A DNA stretch of 64,000 nt, taken from the NCBI GenBank assembly GCA_012845835.1, contig JABAKD010000028.1, positions 13,920,648 through 13,984,647 of the forward strand, given 5' to 3'. Below the pieces are notes generated by a model, which was not told the origin of the DNA, made no database searches, and saw only the letters and a list, made by a program, of their open reading frames with translations. This DNA is from Undaria pinnatifida (lineage: Eukaryota > Sar > Phaeophyceae > Laminariales > Alariaceae). How positions within the stretch are numbered: the first letter of the stretch is position 1; each line of letters begins with the position of its first letter. This document shows positions 20,686-31,574 of this stretch, piece after piece. Position numbers and translations under genes: made by a program.

Positions 20686-20822
20686 AGAAGAAGAAGGAGA
20701 GGAAGAAGAAGAAGAAGAAGAAGAAGAAGAAGAAGAAGAAGAAGAAGAACAACAACAACGACAACGACAACACCAACAACAACAACAACGACAACGACTA
20801 CGACAAAGACAAGGACAACCGA
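20686..20822. repeat. (GAA)n followed by (AAC/GAC)n trinucleotide tract
   Basis: About 18 GAA/GAG units (20686-20748) pass directly into AAC and GAC triplets (20749-20822). The Lys-rich and Arg-rich frames across it are artefacts of the repeat. Confidence 0.95.
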
Positions 20823-20829
20823 CCGAAGA

Positions 20830-22160
20830 ACAAACAAACCAAGGCTATGGCATCGAATCGCGACTGGAGGTCGATTGGTTGATTGTTTGTTGGGCAGAGG
20901 GTCGATGATATGCTTCCACAGACAATCTACCCTTTGCGTGATGCAGTGGACCCTGCCCCGTTTTCTCAGCCTTACAGCAGCCCGAGGCAGGCGTATTCCG
21001 CGGATCTTTGAGTCAGATTCTAAACAAATCTCTAAAACCGAATCAACTACCCCCTCGGACAATTGGGTACGATTGCTGCTTCGGGTACAATGGCTGTGGT
21101 ATGGACGCATGAGCTCTCTGTATTATTAAGTATTTATAAGCCGAGCCCCTCCGCTGAGATCGTTTGCCAGATTATTTTGCTCCTTGCCGTTTCCATAACG
21201 AAATATGAGTATTTTCTTGAACCCTGGTTCACCGATAATAAACTCGAGTGGCCCTCTCCCAGCTGGCATCCTCGACCGTGCCCTCCGTCTTACAGTAGTT
21301 CTTTATCCGGCTCTCTTCCGCTCTCGGTGTCGGGCAGTACAGTACAATTCATGCAACATCGGCTGTGCACCAGGCCGCCCCTTGCACATGTTACCGTCGT
21401 AGCTCCATGCCAAGCTCTGTTATGAGGCGTAGTACTTCCTCTGCACCCGAGGATTTGTCCCGTTGTCGTTTCCGCAACTTGATTGGCACGCCAAAATTTG
21501 TCTATTGATATAGATTCTACTCGTGGTAATATTTCATCAGCGTGGGAGGCCATTTCTGTCCACTACATCGAGATATGCCGAATGACGTGTGTACAGCGGA
21601 GATGCGGTGTAATGATATTAATTGTTTCATAGGGGATGAGTTCATGAGGGAATCACCTCTCGTGCGACTAGCACCCCCGGCCTATGCCCCACCTTCCAAT
21701 CATGTCACCTTGCCCCCAGCACTAGAGTCGTTTTACGGTAGCTCCCCCCCAACTTTTCTTTTCCGAAATCGCTCGTTTTGAAACCAGCTTCTGGCCTTAT
21801 CTCCTGAAACACGGTGCCCCTGGCCACCCCGACGTCATCGTTCGATAGTCGTATGCGAACAAGAAAAAACGCGAGAATAGTTTTTCCATAACATTAGTCC
21901 TCGAGTTGAGCAGCCATGAAACGTTCGTTAAAGACCGTTGCTGTTTGTAGGGGGTGGCTATCGCAGAATTAGTGACCAGCCGTGCCTGCCCCGTCCCAAT
22001 TTATTCTCCAACCCCTTCCGACCGCTGAAAGCCGACCGGCGATTCGTGGGGACGAGAACCCCCCCAACCTTTCATCTCCTGCCATGGGGCCTCCACCCCC
22101 CCTCATCCCAAGTACAATACCCCTTCGACTATTATAGACAGCACGAACTGTGGACCACCG
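20830..22160. other. unassigned region
   Basis: Short overlapping frames only. I recognise no domain, no repeat match and no RNA gene. Confidence 0.35.
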
Positions 22161-22164
22161 TTTT

Positions 22165-22535
22165 TATGCCAACCCTACCAGGAGGCAGCCTCGCCAAGAC
22201 GGGATCACCTCAAGACTGCTCCATTGCGTGAATGCCGCCAGGATACCGTCAAGTTGTGTTTTGACCGTCAGGAAAAAGTCTCGCCATGACGGGATCACCG
22301 GACGATTGCTCAATTGCGTGAAGACCACGAGGATACCGTTGCGTTGTGTATTGACCCTCAGGAGAAAAATGTGCCAAGAGGAGTTAACCGAAAGATTGCT
22401 CCGTTGCTTCAATACCACCAGGATGTTGTAGCGTCTCGTTTTGAATCTCAGGAAGCAGCTTCGTCACGACAGTATCACCAGGGATTGCGGCGTTATACCA
22501 AAAACACGAGGATGTCGCCGTGTTTCGTTTCCCCC
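22165..22535 (+). repeat. tandem repeat of about 92 bp, four units
   Basis: Units start with TCGCCA.GACGGGATCACC or a derivative, then GATTGCTC.ATTGCGTGAA, AGGATACCGT, TGTGT.TTGACC, CTCAGGA. They lie at about 22190, 22281, 22373 and 22465. One plus frame reads EDTVALCIDPQEK-like repeats (22314-22541). Another reads RHDGITGRLLNCV-like repeats (22150-22431). The encoded peptide repeat is about 31 residues, but I know no family that matches. Confidence 0.7.
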
Positions 22536-22639
22536 CCTTAGAACGATATTAAGGGACCTGGGATATCGGTCGGGACATCTCGAGAGGACAACACGCCACC
22601 CCGTCCAGTTACCCTGTTCTTCATATTTCCAACCCCTCC

Positions 22640-23392
22640 AACACTTTCAATCTGGATCACCACAGTAGGCCCCTTCACCCCATGAACCCCAGGCCGCTTC
22701 GACTTCTTCAGTCGCCCTCACCGTCCCCATCTCAACGCCCTCTCCCTTTCCACTTTGCGGCGGAACTCGAGTGGCCCAGTCCCCGCCGCTGTCCTCTCCA
22801 CAATCACGTTGCCATGATTCAGCGTGCACTGCCGACCGTCGGGCTTCACCACCTTCGTGGCCCCGGTGTCAGCAAAGTTCTTCCGCAGGGCACGCTTTCT
22901 CATGGATGGGAACCCTGCTGTCTACCGGTACGCCCGCATGAATCTTCAGCACACGGAATATCTGCCGGCAAAAATCCTCGCCATTCGTCTGCTGCACATC
23001 AACGCCAGCAAACCTTTTGACTCGGAGAGGTCGACCCAGGGCTTGCCATGGTAGAACTCATTAGCGACCATCATTTGGGTCGCCAAACCTACCGGCTCCG
23101 GTCTCCTCGCGAGCACCCCGTCTCCTCCATCTTGGTTTGTGATATGCATCTGCTGCTCGTAGTCCGAGTAGGTATCAGGAGATTTACGCATATCTTCGAA
23201 GGTAACAGCATCACCACCCAATCTACGCGGTCTTTTCCCCCCGAACGTCACCATGATCTCCAGCTCCAGCCAGCAGCCGGCTCGGCCTCCATCCCTCGGG
23301 TTGCTCCAACTTGCACAATGGACACCGCCAGCGCCCAGCTCTCGCGCTCATCCTGATGCTGTAGAGTCTCCCATTGCTTTTTGCTGGTGTCC
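22640..23392 (-). pseudogene. unrecognised coding remnant disrupted by copia 1
   Basis: The minus strand holds frames 23478-23248, 23254-22946 and 22903-22718, together covering most of the segment. The peptide SKKQWETLQHQDERESWALA lies next to the copia LTR. Then come VTFGGKRPRRLGGDAVTFED, YHGKPWVDLSESKGLLALMC and RRMARIFAGRYSV. Composition and length look like real protein, but I recognise no family. The copia 1 target site is within it, and on the far side (32546-32737, minus) a short frame with VCSAYCPESDLFALQ could be its upstream part. Joining them is speculative. Confidence 0.35.
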
Positions 23393-23397
23393 CACAC
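23393..23397. repeat. target-site duplication, left (CACAC)
   Basis: Identical to 32522-32526 next to the 3' LTR. Five bases is the length usually made by copia integrase. The CA-rich sequence makes a chance match less unlikely than for a complex word. Confidence 0.75.
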
Positions 23398-23684
23398 TGT
23401 TGATTGTATGCTTGGAAATGATGCGGATATGATGACGGTTGAGTATTGTAGGGGTTTCCAGTGATAAGTTGGCTGCACGATAGCCGGATATCGGGATGGT
23501 GGAAATACTCCGCCTATTTAGCGGCCTTTCTTTCTGGCGAGCGCACTCTACGCTGCGCCTTGGCTAGAAGCAACTTAATATATATTTGTACGTCTCATAC
23601 TTGTCTTCATACCGGTGACTCCACTACCCCACTATTGTCAGCTCAACGGGTAAGCCCTCTACGCTTCGTAGGGATCAACAAACA
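23398..23684 (+). repeat. 5' LTR of copia 1
   Basis: Starts TGTTGATTGTATGC and ends AACAAACA, so TG...CA ends are present. It aligns end to end with 32235-32521, with around fifteen single-base differences by eye, several of them at the very start. An AT-rich TATATATTTG near 23580 could hold the promoter. Confidence 0.9.
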
Positions 23685-23794
23685 CGATAATTATCGCGTA
23701 CCGTACGTGGTACTATCCCTGTTAGAAGCAAAGGGTGTTGAGTGCCGTGGGCTTTTCCGCGGAAGAGAGCTAGCTGGAGAAATCAACCGGAGCC

Positions 23795-25435
23795 ATGGGG
23801 GAGACCGATTCGAGTGAAGCCCAAGGGAGCGGCGGCGGGATTACACCCGCCATTTTGGAGCAGCTGGCAGGCTTCCAGAGGAGAGTGGTTCTCCTGGAAG
23901 GAGCCGCACCGGGAGCTGAGGTACGCGAGGCCCCAGCTTCTTCCCCGTCGTTTGCGCCTGTTGTGCAAGGTCTGGCCCATCCGGGCGGGTATTTAGGTAG
24001 CAATAGTTCAACAGTAAGAGGGACACGTGGCCCCTCTGGAAAGAGAAATTTACTTCGTTCACTAGTATAAAAGGATTTAGAGATGCCTACAGAGAGACAC
24101 CCAACCCTGTTAGAGTAGCGGATGACTCCCTCACTCACGAGGACTTGTTGTTGAGGCACTCGGCTTCGACAATCATTCATGCTAATAATGGCTTGGGAGT
24201 TTTTGCTGGAAGCTTTGGACTCTGACCCCCCGTGTTTAACCAGGATGCTAGAGACCAAGTCGCCTAGCGGAGCGTGGAAAGCCATGACCGATTTTCATGC
24301 TTCAAAGACAATGATAGAAAAACGAAGGGTAGCGCAGAAGTTCGACTCTATCTCAATGGTAGAGGGTGAAGACCCTGTAGAATACTTGAGCCGCATCGAC
24401 AAGACAGTGCAAAAGCTTGCAATACTAGGGGGAACAAAGGATGATGACGCCGTCAATGTGCATATAGTCCAGAACCTGTCAGCGTCTTACGAGGTGAAAA
24501 AGAAATCCTGTTGTTGTCCAGCCCTGGCCTGACTCGTTCCAACATAGGAGAGGTGATCAGGAGCGCGTACATGTCGCAGAAGCAGATTGTTGGCAGGAGT
24601 AAGGGTCAGTCGAAGGGAGATGACCCACATGCTCTTTACGCCGGCGGTGCACAACCAGCCGGTGCAGGGGGCAACGGGATGAGGAGAGACTCGAAGGGAC
24701 AACAGAAAAACAGACAGAGACAGCAGAAACAGCAGCAGTCGCAACAGCAGCAGCAGCAGCAGCAGCGGCAGCAGCAGCAACAGCAGTCGCAGCCGCCGCA
24801 CTAGCAGCAGCAGCAGCGGCAGCACCAAAGTGGTGGTGGCGGTGTAGTGGGCCCACCGTACCGTTTAGATCCGGTACATGGGCAGTGGTATTGGGATGAC
24901 TCGAGGTTGGCCCCTTTTGGGAACGCTGGTGATGTACCCCCGATGGGATATGTACCAGTTCAACCTCCGCCTGGTTCGCTACCACCGAGACCCCCGCCAC
25001 CCGGTCCGGCAGGATCGGGACCGCCACGTAGGGGTACCGCGATAGCTCCCCGGTTATGCTTCAAGTGTCAACAGCCGGGGCATTATGCCGCTCAATGCAC
25101 TGCGCACGCACACGCACACGTCGCGCAAAATTACCCACCTAGCTCAGGTTATTTTGGCGCGCACGTTGCATCGTTCAACCCCCCCCCAGCATCATACGAC
25201 GGAAATTGACAGGCCGGAGCATACCATGGGCCCTATAGAGCTGGTGGATACGCTCCGACTCGCTGTGTTCCGCAGTACGTTGCCGCAGCAGCAGGATCAT
25301 ACGCCCCCTCGACCGTCTACTCCCCGTATGACTCTCAAGGGGCAGCGGAATCCACGCATAGCAGTAGCACATCTGACGACCCACACGTTCTCACCGCGCA
25401 GATTGCTCAACCAATCCAAAACCCTTCCGAAATGA
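23795..25435 (+). pseudogene. gag: copia 1 gag, with stops and a frameshift
   Basis: ATG at 23795 opens MGETDSSEAQGSGGG. A stop falls at 24068. The same frame resumes, and 24240-24505 encodes a UBN2-type gag region (TKSPSGAWKAMTDFHASKTM, then KRRVAQKFDSISM, then VEYLSRIDKTVQKLAILGG). Near 24505 the reading frame changes by one. The new frame runs on with a polyglutamine tract from CAG repeats (24720-24800, ended by TAG at 24802) and a Pro/Gly/Tyr-rich stretch. At 25057-25098 there is an intact CCHC zinc knuckle (CFKCQQPGHYAAQC), which would bind RNA in the particle. A TGA at 25207 interrupts it before the protease. Apart from the stops, gag and protease are in one frame. Confidence 0.85.
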
Positions 25436-26880
25436 AAGAGACGCCTCGTGACATCTCTGGGGGTAGCGGTAGAGATGAGTGGGTTGCCGACTCTGGTGCT
25501 TCGTTTCACGTCACGGGGGACCCCACTGGGATGTTTGACTGTAAGCCCCCTCCGGTAGGTAAGGAGAGGTTAGTGATAGGTGACATGACGATGATGGAAG
25601 TCGAGTGCTTTGGCAAGCTGTCTCTGCTGATGCACTGCCAGGGTGGTGACACGCATGCACGACGGACGAACGTGGCATACGTGCCTGGAGTCCAGTTTAA
25701 CTTGTTCTCATTACACGCTGTGATGTCAAAGTGCCGTGTGACCATGGACACCGAGGGGGTTCACATGCTTGGGGGGAGTGTTTCGTTCGTACGCAGAGAG
25801 GCTGGCTCATACTGCTCCGCAACTAGGATCACCGACCCCTCCATGGCTAACGCAGTATTGGTCCCTGGCAAGCAGCAACGGATCGATATTAACGATCTGC
25901 ACATTGCGCTAGCCCACTCACATGCTGAAACCTTACGCGAGACGGCGCGCCAACATGGTGTAGAAGTGGTAGGAGAGTTGGTCCCTTGTGCTGGGTGTTC
26001 CGAAGCCAAGGGTAGGAGGATGCCTGTTCCGAGATCCACCAACAGTCGCTCGAACAAACGCTTTGAGCGTTTGTTTGTAGACCTGCCCGGAAAGCACCCC
26101 GCGTCATCTGGTGGTCACCACTACCTAATGATGATTGTGGACGATTTTTCTCGGTTTGGGTGGACTTTCTTCCTCAAGGAGAAGTCCGACGTGCCCGCTG
26201 TTTTCGCTGGTTTTCTGGCTGACATTCGGGCACAGGGCACCCCATCCATTGTGGAGTGCCTACGCTCAGATAACGGTTCTGAATTCTCTAAGGGTGAGTT
26301 CATGACGCTGCTAGACCACCACCGTATCCGCCGAGAATACACGCCAGTAGAATCTCCAAAGTACGACGGCGTGGTCGAGCGCAGGATTACCCTAGTCTTG
26401 GAGGCCGCGATGGCGTCCTGCCTGGAGGCTCCCCGCCTGTTCGGCGGGGTGCCTCTGCCGCCGACAGGGCCTCTATGGGCGGAAGCGTGCGTGCACGCGA
26501 GTGATGCCATCAACGTGTCGGCGAGGGTAAGCGACAAGCCGGGCATGTTGTTGCCTTACCAAAAGCTGTACGGTAGGGCACCGTTCCCGCGACTGCTTCC
26601 ATTTCTTAAGCCTGGCTTTCACCATGTGAAGCGGGCGCTGAAATCTTAGCCGAAGGCACAGGTTTGCTTTTTCTTGAATAGCGGCAGCAACCACCCGAGG
26701 GACTGTTGCAAGGTGTTGCTTGTGTCCGGCCGCCGATCGTACACACGCGATGTTACTTGGGAGCATGCGCGGGAAACCTTTGCTGGGTTGCTGCCTGCGG
26801 CATGGGGCAAGGACACCCCATCACCTGGGCCGAGTTTGACACAGGCGCAAATGCCCCCCGGAAGACGGGGAGGTATGGCG
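25432..26880 (+). pseudogene. pol: copia 1 protease and integrase
   Basis: A 405-residue open frame (25432-26649) holds the retropepsin site WVADSGASFHV (Asp codon at 25489) and the integrase zinc finger (ALAHSHAE, then PCAGCSEAK). The catalytic core follows, with Asp in FVDLPG, Asp in LRSDNGSEF and Glu in GVVERR, so all three catalytic residues are kept. After a stop at 26649 the same frame continues with LNSGSNHPRDCCKVLLVSG and TRDVTWEH (26680-26766), the beta-hairpin after copia integrase, and closes at 26883. This is the best preserved enzyme segment in the window. Confidence 0.9.
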
Positions 26881-26889
26881 TGAGCCGGC

Positions 26890-27235
26890 ACCGGTGCCGT
26901 CAAGGACGTCACCGTTTCCGTCACCGGTGCCGTCAAGGTCGTCACCGGTGCCGTCACAGGCATCACCGGCGCCGTCAAGGCCGTCACCGGTGCCGTCACA
27001 TCCGTCACCGATGCCGTCAAGGGCGTCACCGGAGTTGGCACAGCCGTCACCGGTGTGGACGTCAAGGGCGTCACCGAGGCCGACACAGCCGTCATCGGTG
27101 GTGCCGTCAAGGGCGTCACCGGGGCCGGCCCAGCCGTCGCTGGTGACGTCAAGGGCGTCACCAGGCCTGGCACAGCCGCCGCAGTCACAGTCGTCGCCGC
27201 TGTCACACCAGTTCTCAGGAGCTGGTGATGGTGGC
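26890..27235 (+). repeat. minisatellite in the integrase-RT linker of copia 1
   Basis: Tandem GTCACCGG.GCCGTCA words of about 18-24 bp fill the linker. In the RT frame they encode Pro-Ser-rich repeats such as PSRASPGPAQPS. The minus strand shows matching Asp/Gly-rich frames, which are shadows. The repeat length is mostly a multiple of three, so the pol frame stays open across it. Confidence 0.85.
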
Positions 27236-27399
27236 GAGTCACAAAACCTGGGGCGCACGCGGGCGCAGACTGATCGCAACCAGGCAGGTATTGACAGATC
27301 GCAGACTGAAAATGACGGCGTAGCTCAACTGGGACGCACCAGGGGGCAAACCGCGAGCAATCAGGGGGGTATGCAACATGGACTGTTGTCTTTGATGGC

Positions 27400-28260
27400 T
27401 GCGCGGGAGTGTATTGGTCATGTACTGTACCATCAAGCCCCACCTCACAAGAACCCTCCCCTACCCTCGCGCCCGGTGAGTGAGCTCTTGACGCCGAACT
27501 CGTACTCGGAAGCGCTCACCGACGAATATTCTGATCTCTGGATTCAGGCCATGGAGAAAGAATATGGTCGCCTGGAGAACGCGGGTACTTTCGGTGCGAT
27601 TTAGCAACCAATCGGCCTGAATTTTCTTTCGGCGAAGTGGGTGTATTGTTGGAAATCGAATAAGATTGGCTTTGCGACCAGGGCTATGGCGAGGTTGATA
27701 GCGAGGGGTTGCGGGCAGCGTGAAGGTATCGATTTCTTTGAAACATTTGCCCCGACGCCTACGGCGTCTTGCATCCGCTTGTTGGGTGCCATTGCTTGCG
27801 GGTTAGATTCAGATCTTTGTCATTTCGATGCAGAGCAGGCTTTTGTTCAGTCAAACCTAGACGGAGATGTGTTTATGCGGCTGCCCCGGGGTTGTGGTAA
27901 GATGTCTGGTAAGGGAGTACGCTTGAACCGTAGTCTCTACGGCTTGAAACAAGCGTCGAGATCGTGGCACAACCACTTGCTATCGCACATAAAGAGTCTT
28001 GGTTTTGAGCAGAGTCTAGCAGACGCGTGTGTCTTGCGCTTGGTCGAGTCTGGAACTGTCTCCATAGTAACAGTAGTTCATGTGAACGATATCTTCGCAG
28101 TAGGACGGAAGGCTAGATGCGATCAATTCTGCGAAGACTTAAACCGCCTAGTGCCGATTAACAACCTTGGCGAGCTAAGGTGGTATGCTGGCTGCCGGTA
28201 TTCTAGAGATTGGGATGCTGGCATTTGAACGATCTCGCAGCAAGCTTTCGCTGAAAACAC
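27400..28260 (+). pseudogene. pol: copia 1 reverse transcriptase, mutated
   Basis: The frame encodes YSDLWIQAMEKEYGRLENAG, a stop at 27602, then LSAKWVYCWKSNKIG, RLIARGCGQREGIDFFETFA, CHFDAEQAFVQSNLDGDVF (catalytic Asp) and LNRSLYGLKQASRSWHN. The active-site box is VVHVNDIFAVG: the usual Tyr is His and the first Asp of the pair is Asn, while the second Asp remains. A TGA at 28226 ends the frame just before the connection to RNase H. The order and motifs are textbook copia. Confidence 0.9.
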
Positions 28261-28264
28261 AGCT

Positions 28265-28995
28265 TTGAAGTTCGGCGTTAGCTCGGGTAGGAGAAACCCG
28301 TTAGAAAAGGGCCTTAAACTCGAAGAGTTCGATGCGACTGAACCTGAGGGCGACTGGCCTTTCCGTGAACTGGTAGGGTGCTTGATGTGGCTTGCCAGTC
28401 CGGATATTGCGAACGCAGTGAGAGCGGTAGCCAGGTACACCAACTCGCCCAGGGCGATACACTCGAAGACGGCGGTTGGTTGGCATTTTAGAGTATGTTT
28501 TTTTCACGAGTGATTTTGGCATTACTTTTCAGAGAGACAGTGGACTGGAGCTGGTTGTGCATGCGGATGCAGACTACGCCAGCAATGCCACTGATAGGAG
28601 GTCGGTTTCCGGTGGGGCTGTCATGTGCGCAGGAGCATGCGTGTGCTGGTTTTCGAGGACTCAAAAGTGCGTGACGCTTTCGACCACAATAGCCGAGTAC
28701 GTAGCACTGGCAGACACCATCAAGGAGGTGATTTTCTTGCAGTACGTGTGGAGTTTTACTTTGCCTGGCCTTGGTTCTGCATGCATCACGGTTTTTGAGG
28801 ACAACAAGGGGGCAAGGCACCTGGCTCATAACCCGGTGTGCGCGTCGAATTCGAAACACATCGACATTAGGCACCACTTCCTCTAAGAGCTTGTATTCAG
28901 GGGGGAGTTAGACATTGTCGCCGTAGAGTCTGAGCAGCAACACGCAGACTTCCAGACGAAGGCACTTGCCGGTCCAGTTTTTTGTTTTCACCGGG
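28265..28995 (+). pseudogene. pol: copia 1 connection and RNase H
   Basis: 28265-28513 carries KLEEFDATEPEGDWPFRELV, CLMWLASPDIANAVRAVARY. A frame change follows near 28480. 28476-28886 carries VVHADADYASNATDRRSVSG (catalytic Asp), WFSRTQKCVTLST, IAEYVALAD (catalytic Glu), FEDNKGARHL (catalytic Asp) and SNSKHIDIRHHFL before a stop. The degenerate tail QQHADFQTKAL (usual HADILTK) follows. Of the RNase H residues the main ones are intact. Confidence 0.85.
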
Positions 28996-29116
28996 ATTTT
29001 GCTATGAACATTTGATTTTGGGAGAACGGCAGAGTATGTCATGATTTAGTACGCTAGGTTCGATGCTTCTACTGTTTAACAATGATATTTGAGCAGGAAG
29101 TTTGAGAGTTCTGAGA

Positions 29117-29365
29117 TTTGGGGGACGGTGACAATTTTTGGTAAACTACCCGGGGTCACCCCCGCGTAATCGGTCTATGGTTTTCTCAACTAGCCCCGTA
29201 ATGAGACCCAGCCTAGCCAAATCGTTTAGTTTACATTTTTTGAGACTTGGGGACGGCAACGGTTTTTCGGTAAACTACCCGGGGTCATCCCCGCGTAATC
29301 AGTCTATGGTTCTCTCAACGAGCGCCGTAATGAGACCCAGCTGAGCCAAACCGTTTAGTTTTTAT
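29117..29365. repeat. tandem duplication of about 125 bp in copia 1 3' region
   Basis: GGTAAACTACCCGGGGTCA, CCCCGCGTAATC.GTCTATGG and CCGTAATGAGACCCAGC occur at 29139-29232 and again at 29269-29360. Confidence 0.9.
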
Positions 29366-29448
29366 CCTGCAAGGAGGGGTCACGCCTACCTGTTACCGCT
29401 TGTGCGGGGAAGGATTCGCTTGACCACTTGAGAGGATTATGGCTCGTT

Positions 29449-29515
29449 AAGTAGGAAAAAGGTATCAAACTCGACGAGTTCGATACGTCTGAGCCCGAGG
29501 GCGACTGACTTTTTT
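29449..29515 (+). pseudogene. stray copia pol fragment, copy 1
   Basis: In one frame this reads KGIKLDEFDTSEPEGD, clearly related to KGLKLEEFDATEPEGD at about 28308-28355 of copia 1. The same segment recurs at 31498-31574. It ends in a T-run just before the nested LTR. Confidence 0.75.
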
Positions 29516-29530
29516 TTTTTTTCTTCAGGG

Positions 29531-29784
29531 TTCAAGTCATTGTATTACGTCTCCCAACCACAGGGTAGAGGCAAGTCGAGCAGAGAACTCATGCGTGAGA
29601 CCTCCGAGAAGAGAACTCGTGCGTAAGACCTCCGAGAAGAGTGAGCTCCCGAGCGAGAGCGCACGGCAGTATACCATCAAGAACGCCAACCAGGTGCTTC
29701 TACTAGGCACCCAATAATAGTCCAGAAGCCCGAACCGGCACGAAACTGATACGTTACTGTCATAATGAAAATCCCAAATCAACA
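29531..29784 (-). repeat. nested LTR-like repeat, copy 2
   Basis: Matches 1160-1382. On the minus strand it starts TGTTGATTTGGG immediately after the purine tract CCGGGAGGG (29785-29794), the arrangement of a polypurine tract and 3' LTR. It contains a 32-bp internal tandem duplication (GAGAACTC.TGCGT.AGACCTCCGAGAA) absent from copy 1. It lies inside the 3' region of copia 1 in the opposite orientation, so it arrived later. Confidence 0.7.
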
Positions 29785-30874
29785 CCCTCCCGGATTCTTC
29801 ACAAGACAGTGACGAATCAACAGTTGACTCAATTCCATTACCTAAAACAACAAAAAATGGCAAGAGGAAACTCATCCCCATGAGCAAAAACTTCTCCCAC
29901 ACTCCCACTTACAACCATTATAATCACACGAAGAAATTACAACAGCCGCGTCATCAGGGCAAAAACTAATGCGAGAGATAAATGCCAGAGATCGCAAGGT
30001 CACCCGGTGTCCCTTACTACCGCCATAGATACACAGATCATATCGGTAAAACAATGTAGCATAAATTCTTGTCCGCAAACACAGAATTTATCTGACGCGA
30101 AAAAGCCTACGCCCTCCCTGATACAAAGAGTATCTGACCATCCACAAGCCACCCTGTTTTTCATTGCAAAACAAATCCTAAAATACTTGCTTGTGAAATA
30201 ATCAAATTATCAAAATACCTCATCCTTCGAATTCCCAAACAAGATTGCAACTACCCATCAAGTTCGGAAAATCAACATCGGTAATCCAATTACTAATTGT
30301 GACTTTGCACCCCCTTTCTCATTTGAGACCAGTATGTCCTGTACTGTACGGTCACAAGGATGCCCCATCCCATTTCATCAACACACGTAGGCAACCGCAA
30401 ACTAGATATATACCAGCAAAACCATTAGCCAATGTAACCAATCCTCGCCAACAAGCGTAATTACCCGAAATATTGGTCATTCGCAAACCATCATAAAACC
30501 GAAAGTACTCTCTTTTGGTTTTTGTTTGCTATATCTCCAAATAATCGAATAAAGAAACAATTAAAATGTCCCACGGTCGATACGAACAGCTCAAGCCCTC
30601 TCAGCTACGTAACCTATTCGACCATCGCAAAAACATTTCGTGTTTCACTCCTCCCTTGCGAACAAGCATTCGCAATGATACTGTTGGTAAAACAACCAAT
30701 CAATCATGAATATGCCCACTTCTATTTTGCAATCAGTCAGAAGACTACTACTACTGCCAAAACAAAAGATACCCGCAAAATTCGACACAATCAGTGCCAC
30801 CATCAATACCATACATCAGCGGTACACCTCTCAATTTGGTGCACCCACGTACCCTTTTCTCCACATCGTTATTG

Positions 30875-31135
30875 TATGTATATCAGCTCCACCAGTTCCT
30901 TTCTGGTCTCGTCTACACCAGAAAAACACTACCAGGTACAAGTTTTTCGAATTTTCAAAGACAGTTTGATTTGAACATGAAAAACACACTTTCAAATTTA
31001 CCAGGCGTTATCGTAATGTACATCAGCTCCACCAGTTCCCTTCTTGTCCTGCCTATACAAGAAAAACACTACCAGGTACAAGTTTTTCGAGGTTACAAAG
31101 ACTGTTTGATTTAAACATGAAAAACACTTCAAAAC
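30875..31135. repeat. tandem duplication of about 140 bp
   Basis: ATCAGCTCCACCAGTTCC, AGAAAAACACTACCAGGTAC and AAGTTTTTCGA occur at 30881-30960 and at 31021-31095, each followed by GTTTGATTT.AACATGAAAAACAC. Confidence 0.9.
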
Positions 31136-31440
31136 CACCTGGCGAAAAGGGTTACCTGTACCATCCAGAACGAATCTTAGATGATACTATCTGCGGGTCT
31201 CCACTCTAACCGCAAATAAACCGCTTACTATTTAACGGGTCTTCACTCTTGCCGTAATAAATAAAAAAAAACGTCATATTCGACCGAAAACAATGCTTCG
31301 ATCGAAAAGTGAATCCATCGAAAAATTAAATTCACCACTTTGACCAGACCCGTACCCCCCCCCCGCCCCGCGATGTTGCCGAACCATGAAGCTCCTGCTG
31401 GCGAAATAATGAACCGATCTGCTCCCTCCATGAACTCTCC

Positions 31441-31464
31441 TGCTGCTGCTGTTGCTGCTGCATA
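31441..31464. repeat. short GCT/GTT trinucleotide run
   Basis: Seven or eight imperfect GCT units in the non-coding 3' part of copia 1. Confidence 0.8.
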
Positions 31465-31497
31465 TCATGGAGTGCGTGCGGCCATGCCGCTCGACAA

Positions 31498-31574
31498 AAG
31501 TAGGAAAAAGGTATCAAACTCGACGAGTTCGATACGTCTGAACCCGAGGGCGACTAACTTTTTCGCGAGCTGAT
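31498..31574 (+). pseudogene. stray copia pol fragment, copy 2
   Basis: Nearly identical to 29449-29515 and continuing a little further, into TTTTTCGCGAGCTGAT (pol reading FREL then stop). The two copies bracket the nested LTR and the 140-bp tandem repeat. Confidence 0.75.

Noticed and set aside
20646-21129. Lys- and Arg-rich plus-strand frames
   Set aside because: Products of the GAA/AAC trinucleotide tract. No domain downstream.
26821-27443. Minus-strand frames (265 and 152 residues) rich in Thr/Ala/Pro or Asp/Gly
   Set aside because: Shadows of the minisatellite linker of copia 1.
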